From Prunus persica (lineage: Eukaryota > Streptophyta > Magnoliopsida > Rosales > Rosaceae): a stretch of DNA of 64,000 nt. Shown here piece by piece: positions 51,401 through 62,400 of this stretch (its first letter is position 1; each line of letters opens with the position of its first letter). The notes under the pieces were generated by a model. It worked only from the letters and a program-made list of their open reading frames with translations, was not told where the DNA came from and searched no databases. The position numbers were made by a program, and so were the translations under genes. The stretch is from contig NC_034009.1 in assembly GCF_000346465.2 (NCBI RefSeq), positions 12,590,747-12,654,746 of the forward strand, given 5' to 3'.

Positions 51401-51912
51401 AAAAAGAAGAGAGTAAAAAAGGGCAGAGATGGCGCCATTACCTTCCCTTCAGTGAGCATGAGGCGGTGCAAAGTCGGCACTTGCTGCATTTGAAACCCCA
51501 GAGAGCTCCAGCAATCAACCTTGAGCATCAGAAGCGCAGACTGCGAGACCTTCCACGCCGAGACGTTCTCTCCAGCAGCGGCATGTTCGTCGCGAGCCTT
51601 CCCCACGGCGCGGTCGATTCTCTCGAGCATATCTCTCGAGTTCGGAGGCCGAAACCCTGCCGGGTTTGAAAACTGCTGTGGAGGAGGATTAAATCCAGGG
51701 TTTTGGACAGGGAACTTAGGGCTTTGGATTGGGACATTATTAGGAGGGAAGTTTTGGTAGGGGTTGTGGGCATTGTGGGGTATAAAGGGGGTGTTTGAAG
51801 GATAAATATACGACGAATTGATGGGGTTTTGGAGATAGAAATTAGTGCCTTGAGGTTGCTGCGGCGGCTGACCCCATGCGCCGCCGGAGGAGCTAGAAGG
51901 GCGTCCGTACAT
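36456..51912 (-). CDS. NOV: NO VEIN-like protein, copy 2 (13 exons, apparently intact)
   Basis: Exons in transcript order: 51442-51912, 50355-50692, 48932-49703 (start uncertain), 48073-48177, 47077-47272, 45052-46799, 44319-44531, 41750-44014, 40438-40547, 38798-39200, 38403-38717, 37954-38211, 36456-37580. Total 8,319 nt, 2,772 residues. Residues: 1-157 Pro/Gln/Asn-rich; 270-527 charged and Ser-rich with basic KKKRK patches, possible nuclear signals; GHKL-type ATPase N box at 1207-1216 (ELVQNADDN), NNERGF, then GYIGQKGIGF; DUF3883/NOV_C about 2645-2740 with GRLGE, YDI, EVK. In known GHKL proteins the N box Asn binds Mg-ATP. The only doubtful junction is exon 2 to 3: the TTTTTCAG acceptor (exon start 49660) would break the frame, while TCCAG at 49704 keeps it. 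Function is inferred from Arabidopsis NOV. Confidence 0.9.
39950..40120 (-). mobile_element. Small LINE-derived fragment
   Basis: Intron 9 of NOV copy 2 holds a short stretch similar by eye to the LINE tail at 31600-31860 (the 'aaccagcaaaagaaatgcatagcc' side and the 'tccaaacaaaccca' side). It is too decayed for a translated match. Confidence 0.3.
44785..44930. repeat. Dispersed repeat R2, copy 1 (LTR/TRIM-like)
   Basis: 'tcccacattga...tctaagccttgcattt' followed by 'gtaagaggtcctaggttcaaa' and a 'tgttgggtgtagtgtgggg' tail. The TCCCACAT block and a second copy at 48276-48420 suggest a short LTR or TRIM relic. Intron 6 of NOV copy 2. Confidence 0.4.
48276..48420. repeat. Dispersed repeat R2, copy 2 (LTR/TRIM-like)
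   Basis: Begins TTGTTGAGAATATAAAATCC, then 'cccacatcgattattctaag' and 'ccttgcattt', shared with 44785-44930. Intron 3 of NOV copy 2. No paired LTR seen. Confidence 0.4.
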
Positions 51913-52225
51913 GGTGAGGAAGAAACAGAGTGAGAGAAGGAAAAAGCCGGGTGTACTGAGTTTTGTCTATTGTTGGAGGGAGTTTGCAGGGTTTGCACCC
52001 AGAAGCATCTCCGTCCCCAGGAGCTTTGTTTCAATGGATGTTTTATGTTTTTTCTGTAATTAGGTTAAAGCTCTGTTCCTTCTCAGTGTATGCTTACTTG
52101 GCTTCCTTGGTTCTTTTTGAAAAACAAGGTCATTATATAACGCCAATGTATCTTAGGGCTACAACTCGTCGGTTAACGTATGCGGGCTCCCAAAAACAAA
52201 ATAATTATCTTAAAAATTCATTATT
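51913..52225. other. Upstream flank (promoter side) of NOV copy 2
   Basis: Region upstream of the copy 2 ATG up to a lone LTR. No clear TATA box chosen and no ORF. The LTR sits within about 320 bp of the start codon, so it may lie in or near the promoter. Confidence 0.4.
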
Positions 52226-52401
52226 TGTTGTAAATTATAAGGTGGAGCTCACATGTTGGAAGGAGCACACACCCTTCTATTTAAGAAGCTCACACCCTTC
52301 TATTTGAAAATACAGATAGAACACATTCAACAAAGAGAAATCAGTTTCTCTAAATTCTCTCCATCTCAATTCCCTATCCAATTTTTATTTAGTTTATAAC
52401 A
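52226..52401 (+). repeat. Lone 5' LTR with adjoining primer-binding-like site
   Basis: TGTTG...TAACA, about 176 bp, followed by CGTTATCAGCACGA. The CACGTTATCAGCACGA block is a common post-LTR junction of plant copia-type elements. No second LTR was found within the window, so the element is truncated or its other end lies beyond a later insertion. The call rests on recognising the junction motif. Confidence 0.6.
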
Positions 52402-52568
52402 CGTTATCAGCACGAATTCGCTTTCAAAAATACCAGCTGAATTCCCTGATGAAATCCAGATCTCTCATTCCTTTTCTATCTTTCTCTCTCTCTCTCTGTC
52501 AGTCCCTCACAGAGCTGATAGGCCACACAGAGCTTACTCCTCTGCTCTTCTTCGTTTCCCCCGAGGAG

Positions 52569-53190
<622 letters not shown>

Positions 53191-53529
53191 ACAGCAAGTT
53201 GATTGGTGCGGTGAACGTGGATCAGTCTAATGGAAAGCATGTGAAAACCCACCGGAACATCTAAAACAATAGCATGGACTTGCAACTTGCAAGTGGGCCG
53301 TGAGTTTGCTTTCCAAAATGGCAAGTGCAAACAACAATTGGCTGGGGTCGGATAAACAATAAAAATAAATAAATAAATAAATAAAAGCCACCCACTTGGT
53401 CTCTTGCCTTTGGAATCTTAACGTGCACTTCAGTCGGGGTAATTATGACTTCCACTTTATAAAATGATTTAATATAATATTATATTATTTGATTGTGGTG
53501 TTGATATGAACCCACAAATAATTGCCTTT
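53191..53529. other. No gene seen; (AAAT)n at 53358-53384
   Basis: AT-rich sequence after the chimeric pseudogene with a short AAAT microsatellite. No coding signal. Confidence 0.5.
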
Positions 53530-54090
53530 ACTTTATCGCAAATTTACTTTTACTTAAAGTATGATGTGGAATTGACCCTCATACTTTATGAAATTTAATT
53601 TACCGCACATTTATTTTATTTACTGTATGGTGTAGGTTTATTACCCATACAACAGTATTTATTTAAAAGGGTGGTGCGGGTTTATCCTCCACGCCTTTAC
53701 TTTTATTTAAATGTATGGAGCAGAATTAGTGCCCATACAAGCACGTTTACTTTATCGTAAATTTACTTTTACTTAAAGTATGATGTGGAATTAACCCTCA
53801 TACTTTATGAATTTACTTTACCGCATATTTAATTTTATTTAAGATATAGTGCGGAATTAACGTCCATATAGCAAGCAATTTATTTTATCGCACATTTACT
53901 TTTACTTAAAGTATGATGAGGAATTAACCCTCATACTTTATGAATTTACTTTTATCGCACATTTACTTTTACTTAAAGTATGATGAGGAATTAACCCTCA
54001 TACTTTATGAATTTAATTTACCGTACATTTATATTTATTTAAAGTGTGGTGCGGGTTTATCGTCCATACCGGTAATTTATTTACCAGTAA
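53530..54090. repeat. Degenerate tandem repeat with hairpin-forming units
   Basis: About eight units of 65-85 bp built on 'cttaaagtatgatgnggaat' plus 'taaccctcatactttatgaa' and 'tttaccgcacattta'. Inside a unit AAAGTATGATG and TCATACTTT are complementary, so each unit can fold. Copies at roughly 53545, 53617, 53690, 53765, 53835, 53895, 53960 and 54025. Confidence 0.7.
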
Positions 54091-55169
54091 TTTATTTTAT
54101 AGATTAAATGTGCTGTATGATGAGTTTTTACAGTATACAGATCAGGACCAGAAGATTCCTTGATCCTCATCATACAATTACATCAGGACTTGAAGATCCT
54201 TGATGATGATGTTAATATGAGAGCTGGCAGTCTCTCCGGTACTATATTTGTAAACATGTGATTGGACTTGAGGGTCCTTGATCCTTGACATGTAAATAAG
54301 GACCTGGGGTTCCTTAATGATGTAACAGTACCGTATTGGTTCATAATGTCGTACACATGGATGATAACTGTACTGGCAAATGTACTGTACACATGAATAG
54401 TGCCATATACATGAATAGTGATATATACATAAATATTAACCATTTTTGGGTAAACCGTCACTATATTCAAAAAGGGAACCTGCAGTTCCTTAAACTCATG
54501 AATGAGCAATTAAATGAGATGCCAGAAGTTCCTCAAGATATGGACAATTATGTAAGGACTTGAAGTCTAGAAAAATGTACAGAAAATTGTAAAAATGTTC
54601 ATACCATGAGAATATGTGATTTTGGCCCGAAGTTCAAAATCTAAGGGGATTGAATGTCCATACCATGAGAATATGTGATTTTGGCCTGAAGTTCAAAATC
54701 TAACAGTGTTGAGAACCTAAAGTTCCAACAGTTAAATGGACAATCCTTGAGGTATTATTGCAAATTGTGGTACACCACATATTTCTTTGGCATAAGAAAA
54801 CGATGAATTGAGGCTTCCCACATATTTTGTTATATCTGGGCCGGAAGCACATGGATTCAAATATATGAGATATTAGCGTGGCTTTTACTCAATTCATATT
54901 TCATGTCTACTTGAAAAGGGCGAATAAATTCTGAGTTTGTGTTTAGCCCAGGCAAAAAGTTCCATACGTTGAAATATGAAATTTGGGAGAGTCGATGTGG
55001 TTATTTGAACCTATAAGGTACAAGGTTCCAAACCGTCATTTTGAAAAGACGTAAAAACCACAGGTGCAAGTTTAAGAATGTGCGTAATTATTATAACAGG
55101 AACATACAATAGATAGATTTTTTCCACCTGCAATGAAGATGCAGGCCCTGTAAAATCTATAAAATTACA
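54091..55169. other. No gene seen; repeat-rich, includes a 57-bp direct duplication
   Basis: AT-rich. Short motifs such as 'ggacttgaagatccttgatg' recur at 54130-54320. Two copies of a 57-bp unit ('tccataccatgagaatatgt...aagttcaaaatctaa') lie at about 54596-54652 and 54653-54708. Probably the interior of a transposon of unknown class. Confidence 0.45.
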
Positions 55170-55721
55170 TTATGTTCTGCAAGCCTCTGCAGGAAGAGGA
55201 CGACGCCTCTTAAGCTTAGCCATAAGCCTCTCATGGTCTCCCAAAATTCTTTCATTGGAGACCTGCAGCATATCTAGCCTTCTCAGTGTATCAACAGAGT
55301 ACGAACTCACCAGTTTCAACAAGGCATTATTCTCTCCTTTAAGTTTCTCAACCTCCTGTTGAGACTCATGAAGCATTCTTTGGAGAGACGAATTTTCAGT
55401 TGTTAAAATCTGAACCTCGTTTGCTCTAGCACGCAAACGATCAGCCATGTTAGAAACAGAAGCAGCACTCTGAATGCTAAAAGCCATTGAGTCATCAATA
55501 GCCTCTTCCTCTGATCTCCCTGTCAACAACATTTCATCCATTGGAATAATGAAATTCCTAGCGACTATGACAACAGTAGCATCATTCATCATCACAGAAT
55601 CATTAACTGTGAGATGACGATTTTTGGATACAAAGGATGGACGCCAAACTTGGGCGTCACTGGTTGTTGTGGGAGTATCATTTAAATTGATATAATTTGG
55701 ACAGGAAGAAGAGGAAGCCAT
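55170..55721 (-). CDS. Coiled-coil protein of unknown function, probably transposon-borne
   Basis: 183 codons from an ATG at 55721. The N-terminus is Ser-rich (MASSSSCPNYINLNDTPTTT). A helical, heptad-like region follows at about residues 90-165 (RLRARANEVQILTTENSSLQ... KLKGENNALLKLVSSYSVDT, LRRLDMLQVSNERILGDHER). The C-terminus is basic (KLKRRRPLPAEACRT). No catalytic motif and no introns. I have an impression of similar proteins repeated in Rosaceae genomes, which would make it part of a mobile element, but this is memory only. Its context, repeats on one side and a CACTA element on the other, agrees. Confidence 0.55.
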   Translation of the reverse strand: MASSSSCPNYINLNDTPTTTSDAQVWRPSFVSKNRHLTVNDSVMMNDATVVIVARNFIIPMDEMLLTGRSEEEAIDDSMAFSIQSAASVSNMADRLRARANEVQILTTENSSLQRMLHESQQEVEKLKGENNALLKLVSSYSVDTLRRLDMLQVSNERILGDHERLMAKLKRRRPLPAEACRT

Positions 55722-56339
55722 TTTTAAGAAGGTTTCGAAGAAAGCCTTAAGAAAACTAAAGTTTCAGAAAATGAAGGAAGTTAAGTTGAAACGCAGTTGC
55801 TCCAATCAAGTTTTGCAAAGGCAATATCTATAGGAGGAAATATGGCTACAGTTTTTTTTTTCAGGATCCCAATATCTTTTCGGATCCCCATATTCTCTTT
55901 TTCTTTCCCAGAGTCCAAAACTTCACATGGCCTCCATTAATGTTTGTCGGCACTTTCGGCGTTCTCAAAGTATTATTTTCGTCAAAAGCCGATCTTGCTT
56001 TGAGGATTTCACGGAGCTACTTTTTCAAAAATATCCCGAGAATCTCGCAATTTTCCTATGGTTAATTTGAAATTCACCGGTTCTACCTATTCATTGTATT
56101 TGTGTATAAATGTGTTACTAACGAAATTTTATTTGCAGAAGACATCTAGTTTTCTCCATACCTAGTGATGCGATATCTACTTGTTTTTCAGTTTTCTCCA
56201 TACCTAGTGATGCGATATCTACTTGTTTTTCTTATCAGTGAGCACTTAATATGCCCGAAAAGCAAGACTATCTCTGATCATCTATTCAGGAAGCGAGACT
56301 ATCCCTGATCACGTTTCCGCCACATCAGGGAACTATGAA
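55722..56339. other. No gene seen; 42-bp tandem duplication at 56147-56231
   Basis: Left flank of the CACTA element. 'agttttctccatacctagtg' followed by 'atgcgatatctacttgtttttc' occurs twice in a row at 56147-56231. Just after it two related 'actatccctgatca' blocks occur. Confidence 0.5.
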
Positions 56340-57412
56340 CACTACTACAAAAAGTGAAAAAGACGACCAGAAAACAACGACGGTCTCAGTGAAAACCGTC
56401 GTGGTTTATAAAAAGACGACGGTTCTAAAAACACCGTCGTGTAATACAACCTTAGACAACTAAAAAATGGAGTTTCAAATGGCTGTTCAAAAATAACGAC
56501 GTACATAATTAAACAACCGACGTCTATTTGAAACAGATTTCCGCAGTGTAAAATCAATGCCAACAAAGAACGGCAGAAGTTATGAATCGACCGACGTAGA
56601 AAGTAAAGACGACGATTTCAATAAAAACTGCCGTTTTTACTCATAAAATAACACGACGAGGTTTTCGTATAAGACGCCGTATAATTACAAACAAATCCAC
56701 GGCTTTAAAATACAAAATATCGCCGTATTAAATTAATTTACAACGACGGAAAATATAAATATATCGACGTCATTCTCGTATAGTTCTACTACGTTATCTT
56801 TAAATCGTACAATAAAATTTATCGTCGTATTTATTCATTTTATACGTCGTACCTTTAATTTTAACGGTCGTCTTAATAAGAATTTTTGTTAACAATTTTT
56901 TTCTTTGATTTTCTTATCCTACGTCGGTAGATCTACTTAATGACAAGAATTGAAATAACCACGACGGTTTATATAGAACACCGCCGACATAATCAGTTTT
57001 GCTGAGATCCCAAGGGTTACGAAATCTTACCAGATGGAACTCTGTTCCACATCATAATCTTAACAGATGACACAGATTTGCAAATATTGCGTCGTGTTAG
57101 TTTACAAATTCTAGAACATTAATTTCCCTCATTTTAAATTTCCTCGGGAAAGAAAAATCTATTTATCACGCTTTGGAATTGAAAACTAAAACTGAAAGAA
57201 TACGGGAAAAAAAACTCCATTTATAATTTAAAATTAAAATCCACGTCGGTTGTAGTACACTTAACGACGTTTAACAAAATAATCTACGTCGGTAATTATA
57301 AATCTACCGCCATCGTAACTTAATATAGACGACGGTAGAACAGAAAACCGCCGTTGTTTCAGTTTCTTTAACATATCTTTCTGCAGGACTTGTGTAGTTC
57401 AAAGCATTGACA

Positions 57413-57830
57413 ATGTCTTCATCATATCTCCCAGAAACTACTGATTCAATTGCTCATGCTTTAGAGGCCATCTGAAGCCATTTCTATTCTTTATCGCATT
57501 CTTGAAACCCATCTTCTTCTTCTGAAGCTCTACGGATAAAGGAAGAGGCTATCACAATAAATCCGACGGATCTTCTTAGGCAAGAAAATCAAGCAGAGGA
57601 TCAGGCACATCTGATCTTCAGATTTCCCTGAGAAGCGAACTTTCCTTCGACAGCGAGTGGAGGCCAGGCTTGCATCTCTTTTGATGGAAAGCAAGGAGTA
57701 TTCAGAAGCACTAAGTGTCCTATCAGGCTTGATCAAGGAAGTGAGAAGGCTAGTTGACAAGCTTCTTCTTGTGGACATATATTTGATGCGAGTAAGCTCA
57801 ATTTCTCTTTGAGAAAACATCCAAATTATT
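57413..57830 (+). pseudogene. Captured fragment of 26S proteasome subunit RPN6
   Basis: Begins with an ATG at 57413 reading MSSSYLPETTDSIAHALEA, the start of plant RPN6 (26S proteasome non-ATPase regulatory subunit 11), then breaks with stops and frame changes (LRIKEEAI, then DLLRQEN). A later piece, about 57627-57800, reads EKRTFLRQRVEARLASLLME, then SKEYSEALSVLSGLIKEVRR and LLLVDI, which is highly characteristic of RPN6. Between them TSDLQISL is joined directly to EKR, so the intervening residues and introns are missing. It lies in the 5' part of the CACTA element and is dead as a gene. Confidence 0.88.
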
Positions 57831-58604
57831 ATCTTTGAGACATGAGAGACTGAGAGAGGAAGAACTTGGAACCTTAAATGTAAACCGAAAATGAATGAAA
57901 GCGACAAATTTATAGAATAAATTTTTAAAACCAACGGCGGTCCTTACAAAAAAACCGCCGTTTAAATTGTAAAATCAACGTCGGTATGATCGACGTATAT
58001 TACAGAAATCCACGTCGGTAAATTAATAAAAACGACGTGTTAAATAATATACCATGACGCGAGTTATTACTTATGTACTTTAATTTTTGAGTTTACTACG
58101 ACGGTACCTACAAACTACTGTCGTATTTATTTACCACGTCCGAAGTTAAATGTACCGTCGTATTTTGTAATTTATACGTCGTAGTTATATGTAACCGCCA
58201 TATTATTTTTTTGAAATGGTTTTATATGTAAGCAACTTTTCGTCTACTTGACTTACACATTTGTTGTTTTTATATTCTTATTTTATTTAAATCTGTCATC
58301 CAAAAAAGAAACTTTACATATTGCAGAATATTAATTTCCTTCGTTTTAAATTTCCTCCGGAAAAAAAACTCTATTTATAACGCACTGTAATTGAAAAATA
58401 AACTGAAAGGTCACGGGAAAAAAAATTCTATTCATAATTTAAAAATTAAAATCCACGTCGGTTATATTAAACCTAACGACGTTAAATGAAATGATTCCAC
58501 GTCGAATGAAAAATATTGCGTCGTTTTAGTTAAAAACGACGTAGTTAAATGTAACCGCCGTATTATTTTTTTGAAATGGTTTTATATGTAAGCAACTTTT
58601 CGAC

Positions 58605-59467
58605 TTACACATGCACTGTTTCCAAACCCGATTAAAAATTTCAATCTCCCAGAGAAACCTTTTCGTCTTTTTTCCTTGTCAGAGCATTGTCAGAGTTTCT
58701 CATCGTCTTCCTCTCGTCTTCTTCGTCGTCTCTGAACTTAAACATCGATCATCTTCCTCTTGCTTTCATTGCACGCAAAAGGTAAGCTTTCATTTTCACT
58801 ATTTTGGTTACTGTTTTGCATGCTCATACGTTTTTTGTTTGAAAAATCTTTTTACCTTTTTTCTGGCCAAAATCATTTTACTTCTTTCCAAGTTTGATAA
58901 AATATACAGACAAAGAGAGAAAGTTTCCAACTTTGAAGACAACTACATCAACTAAATAAGACGACGGTAGACCACGACGGTTCGTCAGTTGTTCTAGCGT
59001 CGTCTGAAAATTGACAAAGTTGTTTTTAAAATAATAGTCTTTTTTTATATGCTTGTTTAATTGCAGGTTTGATTTCGCTGAACAATGGTTTTTGTTTTTC
59101 CCTTATTTGATAAAATATAAAGAAAAAGAAACTAGGGTTGGTATCTAATATAGACGACAAAATATCTTATTGTTTTACGTCGTGTGAATGTTAATACCAC
59201 GACGGTGTATTACTATTGACGTCGTATGAACATAAATACCACGACGTTATATAATTAATAGTTTACCACGACGGTGTATTACTATTGACGTCGTGTGAAC
59301 ATATATACCACGACGTTATATAAATAATGGTTTTAAACATTTATTACGTCTGAGATTATTTCATTGCGTCGTCTAAAATCATATCATACGTCGTATTTTT
59401 TTAATACCGTCGTTTGTGTTCTTAATGTTTTCCTGAAATATTTTCACTTGCAGTTTTGTCTGTTAAA
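58605..59467 (+). promoter_or_regulatory. Probable promoter/5' UTR region of the CACTA gene
   Basis: Around 58605-58781 the motif-rich DNA gives way to CT-rich leader-like sequence ending in a good donor (AAAAG/GTAAGC at 58782). Candidate acceptors are at 59066 (ttgcag) and 59453 (cacttgcag), the latter 15 nt before the coding ATG. So a 5' UTR intron of about 670 bp, filled with ACGTCGT motifs, is likely. The transcription start is not determined. Confidence 0.45.
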
Positions 59468-62400
59468 ATGGTTTCTCAACAACAAACTAAGGATTCTGGC
59501 TCCAAGAAGCTTGGAGTGGTAGCTCCCCAAGACAAGTCTTCGAAGGAGATGAAGTCTTCGAAGAAGATGAAGTTTGCTTCATCATCTGCTGAGACAGAAC
59601 CAACCAGCCAGACAACAATCTCTGATGATTCAAAGACTGGTCGAGGTATGAGCACAATGCCTCGTGTTGTGAAGAGAAAGCTTCAGAAACTGAGGCCAAT
59701 TGTTGAGTACAATAAAAGGGGGAAAGGTGTTGGCCAAGCACATATTGAGATGCAGTCGTATATTGGTGTCTTGGCACGCTCTAGGATCCCACTTGTGGAC
59801 AAGAAATGGTCCCAAATCCCAAAGGATATAAAGGAGCAGATTTGGGAAGCAGTTGACATGGCTTTTGTCGTAGGCCAAGGGGGCAAGACCTCTGTTTTAT
59901 CTTCTGCTGCCAAAAAATGGAAGGATTTCAAGTCTACACTAACGAGGCATTATATCCTTCCATACACCAATGACAGGGAGAAATTAAGCCAACCCCCTGA
60001 AACATATAAATTCATAGAGAAAGCACAATGGGATGCCTTTGTAGCTTCAAGGCTATCCAAAGATTTTCAGTCTGTGCATTCTCAACATTCACAGATTAGG
60101 GAAAAACTCGAGTACAATCATCGATTGTCTCGAAAAGGATATGCTGGATTGGAGGATCAATTGGAGGAAACCATGCCTGGGGTAGAAATTGATCGATCTA
60201 CCTTATGGAAGAGAGCTAGACAGGACAAACATGGTAACATCCCTGATCCAAAGGTGGCAGAGAAGGCAAAATTAATTGTAAGCCTACTCACTCTGTTTTA
60301 AATTTTTATTAAACTGTGAATTATTCTTATTACGTCGTATGTTATATTTTTCGTCGTGTGAATGATATTACCACGTCGAAAAGTTTTTAAAAACGTCGTT
60401 AAAGGTCTAAATAGGAATCACTACTATGTTTTCTGTAATTATAGCATAAGACGTCGGTGGTTCATTTTCGCGTCGTGTGAAGGATATTACCACGTCGAAA
60501 ATTTTTTAAAAACGTCGTTAACGGTCCAAATAGGAATCACTACTCTGTTATCTTTAATTATAGCAAAAGACGTCGGTTGTTTATTCATTTCGTCGTTTTA
60601 AATAAATAACCACGTCGGTATAACTACCGTCGTGATAAGTTATAATAACGTCGGTTTATACGTTATTGCGTCGTGTGAAATTATATAATACGTCGTTTGT
60701 ACATAAATAACCGTCGTGTGTTTTTTTGTTTATCTTTGTTTTAGGATGAATTGCAGAAACAAGTCTCGGAAGGCAAAGTCAGAGTAGATGGCAGCAATGA
60801 TGTGCTGACCATGGCTTTGGGCCCCGAGCATCCAGGCAGGGTGAGGGGAGTTGGTGCTGGTGTTTCCCCAAGGCAATATTTCAATTTGCCCAAACCACAG
60901 AGGGTGAGCTTTGACGACCGTTTGAAGGAGAGTTTAAGAGTTCTCCTTCAAGAAGAGACTAAAAAGATGGAGGCTAAGGCAAGGGAAGAGGCCTTAAGGA
61001 TGGAGGCTAGGACAAAACAATTGGTAGAGGCTGAGAGGGAGCATTTCCTGAGTCAGCTTTCCCAATTAATTCCCAATTTTGATCCAAGCATGCTTAAACC
61101 AAGAATTAGCCAAAGCCCCAAAAATCCAATGTCTGACAAAGCTAGCTGCTCTGGAGGTGATGTGAGATCCCTACATTTGGAGGATGATACTGCCAAAATG
61201 GGGAAACATCAGCCAGATGAAGAGAAGGAAGAAGAAAAGAGAGATGAAGAGAAGGAAGAAGAAAAAAGATATGAAGAGAAGGAAGAAGAAAAAAGAGATG
61301 AAGAGAAGGAAGAAGAAAAGGAGAAAGAAGATGAAGAAAAGCATGACGACAAGGTATGTTAACATAACTTTTTTATTTGTTTTTCAAAATTTCCGACGTC
61401 GATATTTTATTTAATCCGTCGTTTGTTACAACTTAGACGGCGGAATTTTTTTAAGACGTAATAAAATATTTAAACGACGGTTTTTTCACCGTCGTTTAAA
61501 TGGTTTCAGACGACTCTTTATTCATAAAACCGTCGTCTTTATTAAATTACCACGACAATTTTTTCACCGTCGTTTAAATACTTTTAAAACGACGTTTTAT
61601 TCCTTAAACCGTCGTCTTTATTGAATTACCACGTCATTTTTTTATTTCTTTAAACAGGTTATTGAAGTTGGTGCTTATTCAAAAATGGAGGCGCCATCTT
61701 CTTTAAAAACTCTTTGTCGTTTTGTGGAAACGACACTCCTGCCTGAGGATAAGACAGTCCAATTTACAATTGATAAGGAGGTGTTTGGTGGTGAGCGCGA
61801 TACCTTCCTCCTGCCTGAAGATATTACACAATTTGCAGGCATGGAAGAAATTGGAGCTACTGTATTGGCTGTATATATGAGGTTTGTACTTCTAAAATAA
61901 TAACTCGTTGGTTTATATATTGCGTCGTCTTAACTAACTAACCACGTCGTCTTAACTAACAACCGTCGTGATAAATATATTATAACGTCCTCATCTATTT
62001 TAGTACGTCGTTTGAAATATTATAATACGTCGTTTTTTTTATACATAACCGTCGTGTTTTGTGTGCTGACTTGTTTATATTATTTTATTTGTTTAGGTAC
62101 TTACACGATGTTTTGAAAAAAGCCAATATGTGCAGTATGGTTGGCTTTATCGACCCTGCTACAGTTAGTGCCAACTCTGGCACAATAACTGCAAGATCAC
62201 GACTTGTAGCAGCTCGACTTCAGAAGACAGACGGTGAACAGATTTTCATGATGCCTTACAATCCAGGGTTAGTCTCCTTAGGATTTTGTTTTTAAGATTT
62301 TCAATAAATGACAGCTTATAAACTAACCACGTCGGTGTTTTATTTTATTTAGTCGTTTGAAACTACTAACCACGTCGGTATTTATTTATCATCGTGATAA

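Noticed and set aside
57530..57934. 134-codon minus-strand frame in the CACTA element
   Set aside because: Antisense shadow of the RPN6 fragment.
60362..60601. 79-codon open frame inside an intron of the CACTA gene
   Set aside because: It consists of two copies of a motif-rich intron repeat; exon borders on either side join without it.
61171..61365. Phe-rich minus-strand frame
   Set aside because: Antisense of the Glu/Lys repeat in the CACTA gene.
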